NCBI RefSeq assembly: GCF_003014615.1
Contig: NZ_PYGI01000012.1
Span: forward strand, 60,973 to 124,972
DNA: 64,000 nucleotides
DNA from: Marinobacterium halophilum
GTDB lineage: Bacteria; Pseudomonadota; Gammaproteobacteria; Pseudomonadales; Balneatricaceae
Reading direction: 5' to 3'
Below the pieces are notes generated by a model. That model was given only the letters and a program-made list of their open reading frames with translations. It searched no databases and had not been told where the DNA came from. Shown here piece by piece: positions 1-9,970 of the stretch; the first letter of the stretch is position 1, and each line of letters starts with the position of its first letter. Made by a program: the position numbers and the translations under genes.

Positions 1-69
1 ATGACGTTTGACCCTTGCTGAACCCACACCGCCACACCCGTACGCCGATTGATCATTCAGGACCTATCC

Positions 70-1296
70 ATGCAAACACACAACACCCCGATTCCGGGCC
101 TGATCTTCATGCTGGCGGGACTGACGGCACTTGGACCTCTATCGACTGACGCTTATCTGCCCGCCATTCCTGCGATTGCCGAAAACCTCGGTGTCAGCAT
201 CCATGATGTTGAATTGTCCGTCAGCCTGTTTCTGGCAGGTTTTGCCTGCGGTCAGCTGACTGGCGGCCCACTGTCGGATCGTTATGGCCGACGCACGGCC
301 ATTTTTAGTGGTTTGAGTCTGTTTTTCCTCGGCGCGGTCGCGGCGATGCTGGCCAACTCGGTCGAAACCCTCTGGGCTGCCCGCATCCTGCAAGGGTTCG
401 GTGGCGGCATGAGTGTGGTCAACTCGATGGCCGTCATCCGCGACCGTCACTCCGGTCGTGAGAGCGCACAGGCGATGGGCCGTATGGCGGGTATATTAAT
501 GACGGCACCGCTGCTGGCCCCTGTACTCGGCACGGTACTGCTGGAGTTCTCCAACTGGCGCAGCATTTTCATGTTTCTAGCCGCTTACGCGCTGCTGATG
601 ATCCTGATTCTGGCTGTGCGCCTGCCCGAAACACGGCAACCTCAGGCGGGACCACGCCCCAATCCACTGCGCAGTTATATGGCGGTCCTGACCCACCGCA
701 CCGCTCTGGGTTATCTGTTTTCGGTCGCGTTCAGCTATGCCGGCCTGTTCGCATTCATTACCGGCTCCCCCGGCAGCTATATCCATTACTATGGCGCGTC
801 TGCCAGCCTGTATACCGTTCTGTTCGGGCTCAACATCGTCTCTCTGCTGGCCTGCAACCAGATCAACATCCGTCTGTTACACCGGCTGAGTTCTCAGCAG
901 CTTCTGCAACGGGCGCAGCGTGTTCAGCTGGTGGTCGGGATCGCGCTATTCGCCGCCTTCACCCTCACCAGTGCACCGCTCTGGCTGATAGTGGCACTGA
1001 TCATGCTGTATATCGGCGTACAGGGGTTCATCATCTCCAACGGCATGGCGGGTACCAGTGAGTTCTTCCCGCATACGGCAGCAACGGCCACCGCCTTGCT
1101 CGGGGCGTGCGGTTTTGCCGGAGGGGCCTTGTCAGGCGCGCTGGTCGGATTGTTGGGTGACGGCACACCGCTGCCGATGATCGCGGTTATGCTGGGCACA
1201 ACGGTGCTGGGTAATGTGCTGGGGACCTGGCTGCTGCCGAGGGGAAAGACAGCTAGTTCGTCGCAGCCGCAGGCTGAGACCCACGCTGGAAACTGA
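70..1296 (+). CDS. Bcr/CflA-family multidrug efflux MFS transporter
   Basis: Inner-membrane major facilitator protein of 408 residues, the usual length for 12-helix Bcr/CflA drug:proton antiporters. The loop after helix 1 carries STDAYLPA (about residues 25-32), a hallmark of this subfamily, and the helix 2-3 loop carries the MFS motif A core DRYGRR (about 70-75). Substrate cannot be told from sequence; the family includes bicyclomycin, chloramphenicol and sulfonamide exporters. I chose the ATG at 70 because AGGA lies 7 nt upstream; an in-frame TTG at 49 is possible but lacks a better site. Its last 44 bases overlap the 3' end of the convergent pbpC gene. Confidence 0.88.
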   Translation: MQTHNTPIPGLIFMLAGLTALGPLSTDAYLPAIPAIAENLGVSIHDVELSVSLFLAGFACGQLTGGPLSDRYGRRTAIFSGLSLFFLGAVAAMLANSVETLWAARILQGFGGGMSVVNSMAVIRDRHSGRESAQAMGRMAGILMTAPLLAPVLGTVLLEFSNWRSIFMFLAAYALLMILILAVRLPETRQPQAGPRPNPLRSYMAVLTHRTALGYLFSVAFSYAGLFAFITGSPGSYIHYYGASASLYTVLFGLNIVSLLACNQINIRLLHRLSSQQLLQRAQRVQLVVGIALFAAFTLTSAPLWLIVALIMLYIGVQGFIISNGMAGTSEFFPHTAATATALLGACGFAGGALSGALVGLLGDGTPLPMIAVMLGTTVLGNVLGTWLLPRGKTASSSQPQAETHAGN

Positions 1297-3592
1297 ACGT
1301 GATCGAATCGGTATTACCGGCACGATCAACCACACTGAGACGGTAATCTCCACTATTACGCAGTTGCAAAGACAGGCGCTGGCCGCTCTGCTCAGCCAGG
1401 GGCTCACCATTGAGGTACCAGTTTAGCAGCCCCGTTGCTCCCTGCACTCGCAGATCCACATCCAGCACCGTTCGTCCGGGGGGCAGCTGCAGGTGGCTAC
1501 CGGCTTCGATTCCGGTAATCATGATCACCTCCCGGCCGGTGCGTCCCCGAGTACAGTCATCCGCCGGTTGCGGCAGGCGCTGCGCACGTCGCCATTCAGG
1601 CTTCAACCACGGCTCTGCCGGTTGCGGCCACAGTTCAATATGGCTCTGTTCGAGCATCTGGCCGGTTTGGGCACAGCCCGGTGCGACGGCACGTCCGGTT
1701 TCGGCATCCACCCACACCGAGCGCAGCAACGGTGGCTGCGACAACATTGTGGTTTGTTGCAACGTACGTGGCGCGGTTGCATTCAGTAGCCAGGCCAAGT
1801 GGGACTGCTGACAGTTGGCAGCGGTATTGTCGGTCTGCTGTACGGCCGTACCCAACGGCCAACAGATCTTGGCCTGAGTGACACTGGCGGGTTGCGGTAG
1901 CTCCTGCTGATCCTGCGCCAGTAATTCATGTACCCGGAACAGCAACGGCGCGGCGGTCTGTCGCCCGAAATCACCGGGACTGGGGCTGCCATCCGGCCGT
2001 CCGACCCATACCCCGATCGTCCATTGTGGTGACACGCCCAGTGCCCAGGCATCACGGTAGCCGTAACTGGTGCCGGTCTTCCAGGCCAGCACCCAGGGTG
2101 TTTCTCCCACCTGACTCAACGCGCGCCATGGGTTATGTGCCAACATGCGCCAACTGATCCAGGCCGCACCGGGGCTCATTAACCAGCGCCGCTGCTGCGG
2201 TTCATGCGGCTGCAGTCGGGGCGATCCTGCCAAGCCCTCACGGGCCAACGCCGTATAGGTACCCACCAGCGATTCCAGTGTGCTACCTACACCACCCAGC
2301 ACCACGGCGCTGCTTGGCTGCTGCACCCCAGCGCCCTCCAGCTGCAGACCGGCATTGAGCAAAGCAGACACCCAACGCTGCGGCCCCAGATGCTCCACCA
2401 GCTGCACCACCGGCAGATTGAGCGAGCGTTGCAGCGCGGCCGTAGCGGACACCGGTCCGGCAAAACCACCGGTGAAGTTGTGGGGCCGGTAGCGCAGGCC
2501 ATAACGGGGCGTGTCCAGCAGTAGCGAGTGGGAATGGATCAAGCCCTGGTCCAGCGCCATGGCATAGGCAAAGGGCTTGAGTGTCGAGCCGGGCGAGCGC
2601 ACAGCGCGGGTCATATCGATATGACCATGACTCGTCATATCACCGAAACGGGCGGCTCCCACGTACCCTTGCACGGCGAGATCGGCATTGCGCACCACCA
2701 TCACCGCCATCGATTGCCGAGGGCCCAGCCGTCCACGATAGCGCTCTACCACCGCCTGCAACTGCCGCTGCACGCCAGCATCGATCAGGGTGTGGATGTC
2801 AGTACAGCCGGGGCACTGCTGCTGCAACCGACGGGCCAGCAGCGGTGCCAGCATCGGCGGTTCTGGCGGCAAGGCCGCGACCGGCTCATGCAATGCCGCC
2901 GCCACCCGCGCCTCGGACCAAAGTTCCAGCGCCTGCATCCGGCGCAGCACCTTGTCCCGCGCCCGCCGCGCCCGCTGCGGATAGCGGTCGGGACGCCATT
3001 CGCTGGGGCGTTGGGGCAATACCGTCAACAAGGCCGCCTCGGCATCACTAAGCTGTGCCGCCGGTTTGCCAAAATAATGCCGTGACGCCGCCTCCACGCC
3101 GGAGAGCATGCCGCCGAAAGGGGCCAGGTTGAGGTAAAGTTCGAGGATTTCGTCTTTGCTGTAATGCCATTCCAACTGCAGGGTACGCAGCGCCTGACGC
3201 GCCTTGCCGGTCAGTGTGCGCGGGTACGGGTCGAGCAGACCGGCCACCTGCATGCTCAGTGTCGAGCCACCGGAGACCACCGCCCCGGCTTTCAGGTTCT
3301 GCCAACCGGCACGGGCAATCGCCAGCGGGTTGATCCCCGGATGGTAGTAAAACGCGCGATCTTCATACGCCAGCAGCACTTCCCGATACACCGGTGCCAC
3401 CTGCGCCGGTGTGATCGGATAGCGCCAGGTCTGGTCCGCCGCCGGAAAGGCACGCAACAACGTACCGTCCTCGGCCAGCACACGCACACCGGGCGCAACC
3501 GGCTGCGGCAACGGAAAGGCACGATCCAGCACCCAGGCCAATGCCGCTGTCAGCACCACCAGCGCCGACAGCCACGTTGCAGTCTTACGCAT
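1253..3592 (-). CDS. pbpC: Penicillin-binding protein 1C (bifunctional peptidoglycan synthase)
   Basis: 779 residues, anchored by one N-terminal membrane helix (about 5-22) with the rest in the periplasm. The glycosyltransferase (family GT51) domain shows EDRAFYYHPG with catalytic Glu77 and GGSTLSMQ (108-115). The transpeptidase domain has the active-site STLK (Ser336), SLN (390-392) and KTG (505-507) motifs in the right order. The final ~90 residues fit the BiPBP_C domain typical of PBP1C. It starts 6 nt after the stop of the upstream alpha-2-macroglobulin gene, with no strong ribosome site of its own, so translation is probably coupled. This pair is a conserved operon in Gram-negative bacteria, where the macroglobulin is thought to trap proteases after wall breach and PBP1C to help repair. 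Confidence 0.95.
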   Translation of the reverse strand: MRKTATWLSALVVLTAALAWVLDRAFPLPQPVAPGVRVLAEDGTLLRAFPAADQTWRYPITPAQVAPVYREVLLAYEDRAFYYHPGINPLAIARAGWQNLKAGAVVSGGSTLSMQVAGLLDPYPRTLTGKARQALRTLQLEWHYSKDEILELYLNLAPFGGMLSGVEAASRHYFGKPAAQLSDAEAALLTVLPQRPSEWRPDRYPQRARRARDKVLRRMQALELWSEARVAAALHEPVAALPPEPPMLAPLLARRLQQQCPGCTDIHTLIDAGVQRQLQAVVERYRGRLGPRQSMAVMVVRNADLAVQGYVGAARFGDMTSHGHIDMTRAVRSPGSTLKPFAYAMALDQGLIHSHSLLLDTPRYGLRYRPHNFTGGFAGPVSATAALQRSLNLPVVQLVEHLGPQRWVSALLNAGLQLEGAGVQQPSSAVVLGGVGSTLESLVGTYTALAREGLAGSPRLQPHEPQQRRWLMSPGAAWISWRMLAHNPWRALSQVGETPWVLAWKTGTSYGYRDAWALGVSPQWTIGVWVGRPDGSPSPGDFGRQTAAPLLFRVHELLAQDQQELPQPASVTQAKICWPLGTAVQQTDNTAANCQQSHLAWLLNATAPRTLQQTTMLSQPPLLRSVWVDAETGRAVAPGCAQTGQMLEQSHIELWPQPAEPWLKPEWRRAQRLPQPADDCTRGRTGREVIMITGIEAGSHLQLPPGRTVLDVDLRVQGATGLLNWYLNGEPLAEQSGQRLSLQLRNSGDYRLSVVDRAGNTDSITFSFQRGSQPAAATN

Positions 3593-3598
3593 GCCGCA

Positions 3599-6500
3599 TT
3601 AACGGGCGCGAATGATCAGTATCTGGCTGTCATCACCCACATGCCGCATTTCAGGCTGATACATCGATTCGGCAAAACTCGGCGGCACCCGATACTGGCC
3701 AGGGGTGACTGCGCGGGCAAGGTAGAACAGACGGGCACGACGCTGGCTCATATTAATGGCCGCAACGTAACGATCATCACGGTATTCCTGATGGCGCAGA
3801 TCGGTCAACGCCATCAATTCGGTCACGCTCTGCTCGCCGATACGCAGTTCGGACATGGCCAGACTGGTTGCCAGATTCTGGTTCTCCAATTCAAGGCCCG
3901 CAGGCAATAGGTCAACGATCAGGGCATCCGGCAGTGCGTCTTCACTGCTCACGTTCAGCTCAACCAGTACCTGATCACCCGTGGACAGCTGCTGCAGATC
4001 CAGCGGTTGGCCATCGGCATCGTAATAGTTTCGTGTCACCGTCAGGCCGTGGCTAAATGCAGCCGGCGGCTGATCGGTATAGCCCTGTACATTCAGATTG
4101 AGCCAGGCCCGTGCAGTGCCCGCGTTGCTCACTTGCAGGCCATCCTGCACCGCCTCACCAGACACCTGTAGCGTGCGCCCATCCGTCCCGCTCACCGCCA
4201 TCTGTACCGCCCCCTGCAGATTCAACTGCAAGGGTTCAGCGGCCGTACCTGCCAATGCCTGCCCTGCCAAAAACAGAGCGTTGCGTTCCTGAGTGCTGAA
4301 CCAGACACGCGTATTGACCGCAGTCTGCAGTGCTTCCAACAGTGGCAACCACTGGGCTTCATCCTGCTTGGCTTCCAGCAACCAGAACAGAGCCAGCGCG
4401 CGGTCACGCACATCACTGCCATAGTCAGTGCGGGTGAAATTCTGTGCCTGCAAACGCACCAGCCCCTTCTGCAAGGCCTGGCCGGCACGTACGGCATCAC
4501 CTGAAGCCTGCAACGCCAGCCCCAACTGCACCAGTGCCAGCGGCGTGGCACTGTCCAGCTGATGATCCAGCAGGTTACGCAGCTCTGCCAGTGGCGCTTG
4601 CCCAGTCCGCGCCAGCACCTGTGCGGCATAGGCGCGCACGGCGAAGCGCGAACGGCTGTCGTGCAACAGCTCGCCGTTGATCTGGTTCGGGTTGCGCAGG
4701 TAACGGCTGGTCTGCTCCAGAGCCTGCTGCAGCGACGGCTCAGACACGGCATAACCGGCATCGCGGGCACGCAACAGGAAGTCGGTGATATACACGGTTA
4801 ACCAAGGCTCTTCGGGACTGTCCTTGCTCCACAAGCCAAAGCTGCCGTTGTAACGCTGCATGCTGAACAGGCGACGGATCGCCAACTCCACTGCAGCTCG
4901 GCGCGCAGCCGGTGCCTCACCGTCCAGTCCCAACGTCGTCAACACATCTGGAGTGACATACAGCTGAGCAAACACGCCGCTGGTGGTCTGCTCGGAACAG
5001 CCGTAAGGATAGGCACGCAGCTCACTGAAATGACGCGCCACATTCAACGGCGGGCGACTGGCCAGACTCAACTGAGCGTTCAGTGTCTGTGGCAGCAGCC
5101 CTTCAAATGCCGTTCCCCGAAGCGAGAAGTCCGCACCCGGCAATAACAGCCGCTGCCAACTCAATGACTGGGCCGGCCACGCCGGACGTACCCCCAGCGA
5201 CCACTGGCGCTGAAGATCCGCCTCACCTTCAATACCGGTGATACTCATCGATAGCGCAATGGCACCGAACACCTGCCCCGCTTCTGCGTTCAGTGCCAGC
5301 GTGGTGCGCTCGCCCGCCGCCAGTTCGACCGCTTTGTGCCAGTGTGCGTCGCCATCATCAAGACGTAGGCCCTCTTCCGCATTCAACGTCACCGCCAGTG
5401 TTTGTGTCTGCTCGGTGCGGTTGTGCAGATCCAGCGTCAACCGGGTACGGTCGCCCGGCGCAAGGAAACGCGGGCGGTTCAGTTCGGCCACTACAGGTGC
5501 CACGATCTGCAGTTCCTGCTCGGCAGCGCCAAGACGATCAGCCGAGAAGGCGACCGCCATCAACCTTACCTTGCCGTTAAAGGCGGGCAGGTCCAGCGGA
5601 ATACGGGCGATGCCCTCGGCATCCACCGCAACGGTTCCCGAAAACAGGGACAATATCTGCACATCGGTCGGCGGCTGGGCACCGCCGCGACTGAGGTCGG
5701 CATCGCCGCCAAAACGCAGACGTGCCATCGCACCGTCACCCGCGTCAATCAGGTCTGAATAGTTGTCCCGCACATCTACCGGATAGGCTCCCGGCTCGAA
5801 AAACCATGCCAGCGGGTCAGGCGTTTCAAAACCGGTGATCGACAACACGCCCACATCGACCGCCGCCAGCGTTACCTGCACGTCATCGGGCAGCGCATCG
5901 CCGTTATTCATCGCTACACGGACAGGTACTTCAATGCGCTGTTCCGGACGCACCTGCTGCGGCAGCGGCTCAAACGCAACCTCCAGCGCGTGAGCCTCGG
6001 TCGCCAGCGGAACCGGCTCAATCCCCAGCATGCGCATCGGCAGGGTACCGGTTTTCTGATCACCCGCCTGCAACAGCACGACGCTGACATAGAGATTCTG
6101 CTCGATCCATTCCGGTTTCAGCTGCAGCGAGACCTCGCCGCCTTCAGCCGGAATCGTCACGGCCTCGCGATACAGTTGACGGTCAGACTCCAGCAACAGG
6201 TAACCCTGGCCCGCTGCGGGTGGGCGCACCTGAATGCGCAACTCATCATCGGCACTATAGGTTTGCTGGTTCAGGGTCAGACCGATACGGTCAGGCCGCC
6301 CGGCCATCACCTGGGCATCCGGGTCCCAACCGGCACGGAAGCGGTACGCGGAAACCAGACCGGTCTCCGGGTCCATGAGTTCGACTCGGTAATAGCCCCA
6401 CTCCACCGGAAAACTGACTTCAGGACGCTCACCCGCCGCCACGCTCAGCTCGCGCTGCTCAACGGTATAATGGCGCTCGGTATATTGGCTTTGCCAGCCT

Positions 6501-8491
6501 TCAGCGTCGCTCCAGCTCCAGTGATAGTCACGGCGTTCGCGTACCAGGCTCAGCTGTAGAGTCTCGGCAGTCAGGCGTTCGCGGCCATCGGTCAACACCA
6601 GCTCAAACGCGGCACTGCTTTCGTAATCCACCTGGTCACCCTTGAACAACGGGCGAATACCTGGCATTTGCGCAGCCGGTAGCACCACCGCAGCGGCACG
6701 GCGGGTCACCGGACGGCCACCGGAGTCCAGCAGGCTGACATCCGTCTGCAGACGCAACGGGCTGGTCAATTCCTGCCAATAGGACTCGACTCGAATTTCG
6801 CCCTTGCCATTGGCATCCAGCTCAATTTCGCTCAGTTCTTCACGCCGCTCCAGCGCATTATCTTTGGGATGACCAAACCAGAAATCCTTGAACGCCGGAT
6901 AGGGATGCGGCTCCAGTCGCGCCAGCAATTGTGACTGCAAGCGATTGCCTGCGGCCGGTGCGCCGTACAGATAATCACCCTGCACCCGTACCCGGAGATC
7001 ATCAGCGGGCGGTAACTGCGCTATGGTATCCAGCGTCAATGCCATACGCTCGGGCAGGAAGGTTTCCACCTGTACGGCGTATTCCTGCTGACCACCACCG
7101 GGCAGCTCCAACTGCCAGCGCCATTCACCGGTGGGAGCATCGGCCGGTAGCGGCAGTTCGATTTCGTAGTAGTTGAGGTTTTGCGGTTGCAGGCGCTGAC
7201 TGGCCACCACCCGCCCATCCGGCTGGATCAGCTGCGCCTTGAGGGCGATGCCGGGCACCGCGCCGCCTTTGGCTGAACGCAGCAGCGCACTGAACACCAG
7301 CGTCTCACCGGGGCGGTACAAATCACGTGGGCTATAGATGAACAGTTCCTGAGGCGAGCGGGCACGGCCGCTGACCGGAAACTCTGCCAGGTCCAGTGCC
7401 GGTCCCGACAAGCGCAGCAACGATGTTTCCTGCCCTTTTTGCAGCAGCAACAAACGGGCGTCATTCAAGGTCTGTGCTGTCAGCTGCTCGGCCATGAACG
7501 CGGTACGGCCATCGCGGTCAGTGGATGCTTCTGCCAGTGTTCGGCTGTCATCGCCCAGCAGTGTCAGCTTCACTCCGGCCAGCGGGTCGGCACCGGACAG
7601 CGTATTCACTTGCACCGCCATCTGGTCCTGATACAGACGCACCTGCGCGCCCAGATCGGTCACGGCAAACCAGGTAGCCGGATAGCGGTAGTTGATATCA
7701 CCGGCTTCACGCATGACCGCCAGATAAACACCGCTGCGAGTGAGTGCATCAACCTCATGGATCGGCAGATAACGGGTGGCGCGGGTATTGGCATCCAGCG
7801 CCAGATCAAAACGGCCTGACCAGGTCAGTTCCAGCTGATCCAGATAGCGTTCGGCATCCCAGCTGGTCAGCTGCGTCGCCTGACCGAATTGACCGAGAAA
7901 ATCGACCAGTTCATCCTGCGGCACACGGTAGAAATCAACATCCGCCTGTTCCACATTCACGGCCATGACCGGCAGCCCCTGACGCAAACGGTGCGCCAAC
8001 AGGTTGCCGCGTCCGGCGAAGCCCAGGGCCGATTGCAACGCCGGTGTTTCAATCACCACACTGGACAGATTATCCAGCGCACTGCCGTTGGCGGCCTGTA
8101 ATCCGGGACGCACCCGCACACGGTAGCTCTGTTCGGGTTCCAGCCCGGTGAAGTACAGCACCTTACCGCGTGCATCGGCCACCCAACCGCCATCAAGCAA
8201 CTCACCCCTGTCGGTTTCGATCATTAACCAGCGATCAAACGGCTGGTCCAGCGCCAGCGGCGTCGACAGCGTAACCGCCGCTGCCTGACGGCCCTGCCAG
8301 TTCTGCACGCTGATGTCCTGCACCTTGAGGGCAACCGGGCTCTGCGGGTTGTCGCTGACCTGCTCGGTTATGGGGGTTGATTCTGCCGTCACCTGCGGCG
8401 TTGCCGTTTTGGTGTCCGTATCATCGGAACACCCTGCCAGCAGTACACTGAACAGCAGGGCCAGAAGAAGCGAGTGCTTGCGAAGGGGCAT
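3599..8491 (-). CDS. Periplasmic alpha-2-macroglobulin lipoprotein (YfhM/ECAM-like)
   Basis: Large protease-trapping protein of 1630 residues. A lipoprotein signal is clear: basic start, hydrophobic LLLALLFSVLL, lipobox LAGC with Cys21 as the acylation site. The thioester motif CSEQ is intact (Cys1165), preceded by YPYG as in bacterial MG proteins, so it should be able to cross-link covalently to attacking proteases. The preceding region is built of macroglobulin beta-domains; the following ~250 residues form the alpha/alpha toroid (TED). I chose the ATG at 8491, which has GGAG 6 nt upstream and places the signal peptide at the N terminus; upstream in-frame ATGs at 8503 and 8518 would prefix the signal with a useless extension. 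Forms an operon with pbpC. Confidence 0.93.
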   Translation of the reverse strand: MPLRKHSLLLALLFSVLLAGCSDDTDTKTATPQVTAESTPITEQVSDNPQSPVALKVQDISVQNWQGRQAAAVTLSTPLALDQPFDRWLMIETDRGELLDGGWVADARGKVLYFTGLEPEQSYRVRVRPGLQAANGSALDNLSSVVIETPALQSALGFAGRGNLLAHRLRQGLPVMAVNVEQADVDFYRVPQDELVDFLGQFGQATQLTSWDAERYLDQLELTWSGRFDLALDANTRATRYLPIHEVDALTRSGVYLAVMREAGDINYRYPATWFAVTDLGAQVRLYQDQMAVQVNTLSGADPLAGVKLTLLGDDSRTLAEASTDRDGRTAFMAEQLTAQTLNDARLLLLQKGQETSLLRLSGPALDLAEFPVSGRARSPQELFIYSPRDLYRPGETLVFSALLRSAKGGAVPGIALKAQLIQPDGRVVASQRLQPQNLNYYEIELPLPADAPTGEWRWQLELPGGGQQEYAVQVETFLPERMALTLDTIAQLPPADDLRVRVQGDYLYGAPAAGNRLQSQLLARLEPHPYPAFKDFWFGHPKDNALERREELSEIELDANGKGEIRVESYWQELTSPLRLQTDVSLLDSGGRPVTRRAAAVVLPAAQMPGIRPLFKGDQVDYESSAAFELVLTDGRERLTAETLQLSLVRERRDYHWSWSDAEGWQSQYTERHYTVEQRELSVAAGERPEVSFPVEWGYYRVELMDPETGLVSAYRFRAGWDPDAQVMAGRPDRIGLTLNQQTYSADDELRIQVRPPAAGQGYLLLESDRQLYREAVTIPAEGGEVSLQLKPEWIEQNLYVSVVLLQAGDQKTGTLPMRMLGIEPVPLATEAHALEVAFEPLPQQVRPEQRIEVPVRVAMNNGDALPDDVQVTLAAVDVGVLSITGFETPDPLAWFFEPGAYPVDVRDNYSDLIDAGDGAMARLRFGGDADLSRGGAQPPTDVQILSLFSGTVAVDAEGIARIPLDLPAFNGKVRLMAVAFSADRLGAAEQELQIVAPVVAELNRPRFLAPGDRTRLTLDLHNRTEQTQTLAVTLNAEEGLRLDDGDAHWHKAVELAAGERTTLALNAEAGQVFGAIALSMSITGIEGEADLQRQWSLGVRPAWPAQSLSWQRLLLPGADFSLRGTAFEGLLPQTLNAQLSLASRPPLNVARHFSELRAYPYGCSEQTTSGVFAQLYVTPDVLTTLGLDGEAPAARRAAVELAIRRLFSMQRYNGSFGLWSKDSPEEPWLTVYITDFLLRARDAGYAVSEPSLQQALEQTSRYLRNPNQINGELLHDSRSRFAVRAYAAQVLARTGQAPLAELRNLLDHQLDSATPLALVQLGLALQASGDAVRAGQALQKGLVRLQAQNFTRTDYGSDVRDRALALFWLLEAKQDEAQWLPLLEALQTAVNTRVWFSTQERNALFLAGQALAGTAAEPLQLNLQGAVQMAVSGTDGRTLQVSGEAVQDGLQVSNAGTARAWLNLNVQGYTDQPPAAFSHGLTVTRNYYDADGQPLDLQQLSTGDQVLVELNVSSEDALPDALIVDLLPAGLELENQNLATSLAMSELRIGEQSVTELMALTDLRHQEYRDDRYVAAINMSQRRARLFYLARAVTPGQYRVPPSFAESMYQPEMRHVGDDSQILIIRAR

Positions 8492-8586
8492 AATCAACTC
8501 CATTGCCGTCATGGCCAACCAGACCGCCTGTAAATCAGGTAACCTGGCTGAATCCTTAAATCTTTAGTCGAATGATGCCGTCATGA

Positions 8587-9795
8587 TCAGCTGCTGGCAA
8601 GGCGGTTGCTCTGATCCAGCTGAGCCGCCGTCGTATCAGTGGCCCGCAACAGCAGCACCAACGCAGCCCCCAGCATGACCAGACCACCCGCCAGCCACAG
8701 TCCCTGATTATAATTGCCGCTCTGCTCAGCCAACACGCCGGTCAACGCCGGTGCCACTATTTGTGCCACCCCATACGACAGCGTCATCTTGCCCATGAGC
8801 TTGGCAGGCCGCGTCGGGTAGAGACGACCGGCCATGGTCAGCACCAGGCTGACGCAGCCGATGAACGTGCCCCCGTACAGCACGGCACTGATCAACACCG
8901 CCGTCAGACTTTCACTGACCGCCGGCAACACAATGCCCACCACCTGAATCAGATACGCAACCAGCAACGCTCCCAAATAGCCCATGCGCCGCGCAATCAG
9001 ATCCCACAGCATCACCGCCGGTGCGGCCGACAACCCGACAACCAGAAATACCAGCTGCCCCATACCGGCCAAGGCGGGCTCCCGCTCAACAATGGTGACA
9101 ATAAAGGTCGCGCTGATGACATACCCGTAACCGGCACAAAAATACGCCGCCATCATCAACCATAGAAAGCGCCGACTGGGCTGCTGGTCGACCATTGGCT
9201 TGCCATGATGGGGTGTCCCCGCCGGAGCCGGTGGCGGCAACCAGCGCCATGCCGGAATGGCCAGCAGCCCGCCCAGAAAGGCAAACCAGAGCCATTGATC
9301 CGCCCAGCCTAACGCCAGCCGCAACATCACCTCAACGGCAATGGCCGCAAACATGATGCCCAACCCCACACCCGCAAAGTGGATACCCAGCTCACTGCGA
9401 TGATGATGCCGAATCAGCCAGTTCAGGATCAGCCCCGAGGCGATCAACATGGACCCGGCACTGCTCAGTCCCGACAGGAAGCGCAGCAACGACCAGAGCA
9501 CAACATTATCGGTCAGCGCCATGCCCGCCGTCGTCAGCACCGCCATCCCCAGCCCGATGCGGTACAACCGATCCTTGAGCTGAAGATCACTCAGCGAAGC
9601 GGCCACCACGGCACCACACATGTACCCGGCATAGTTGATGGCCGCCAGCCAGCCACCTTCGGCATCGCCGAGCCAGGTCTGGTCCTGCATGACGGGTAGC
9701 AGCGGTGTATAGGAGAATCGGGCAATGCCGATACAGAGAATCTGGCTAAAAACGCCAGCCAATAGCACTTTCAAACGTTGGGTGTGTTGCGACAT
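8587..9795 (-). CDS. YbfB/YjiJ-family MFS transporter
   Basis: 402-residue, 12-helix inner-membrane transporter. The N-terminal helix GIARFSYTPLLPVM and the following GWLAAINYAGYMCGA are characteristic of the YbfB/YjiJ subfamily of the major facilitator superfamily, whose substrates are mostly unknown. A cytosolic loop rich in Pro and Gly lies near residue 200, between the two six-helix halves. It follows the acyl-CoA dehydrogenase gene on the same strand, but a terminator hairpin in the 175-bp gap suggests its own transcription. No substrate can be inferred. Confidence 0.82.
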   Translation of the reverse strand: MSQHTQRLKVLLAGVFSQILCIGIARFSYTPLLPVMQDQTWLGDAEGGWLAAINYAGYMCGAVVAASLSDLQLKDRLYRIGLGMAVLTTAGMALTDNVVLWSLLRFLSGLSSAGSMLIASGLILNWLIRHHHRSELGIHFAGVGLGIMFAAIAVEVMLRLALGWADQWLWFAFLGGLLAIPAWRWLPPPAPAGTPHHGKPMVDQQPSRRFLWLMMAAYFCAGYGYVISATFIVTIVEREPALAGMGQLVFLVVGLSAAPAVMLWDLIARRMGYLGALLVAYLIQVVGIVLPAVSESLTAVLISAVLYGGTFIGCVSLVLTMAGRLYPTRPAKLMGKMTLSYGVAQIVAPALTGVLAEQSGNYNQGLWLAGGLVMLGAALVLLLRATDTTAAQLDQSNRLASS

Positions 9796-9921
9796 GGTAT
9801 GCCTTAATTATTGTTGTCTTTATTAGCCGTGTATCCACGTGTCGTGATTGTGCCTCAGCCAAGACTGCGCAGCCAACCGCTCATGCGCCTTCAGCCATGC
9901 AAAACGGGTGTGCCTGAATGC

Positions 9922-9948
9922 AAAAAGCCCGGCACAGTGGCCAGGCTT
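9922..9948 (-). terminator. Rho-independent terminator of the acyl-CoA dehydrogenase gene
   Basis: On the minus strand AAGCCTGGC and GCCGGGCTT form a 9-bp stem with one mismatch and a 6-nt loop, followed by TTTTT. It lies 23 bp past the dehydrogenase stop codon. Confidence 0.75.
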
Positions 9949-9970
9949 GGGTGATCATCGGGTTATGCGG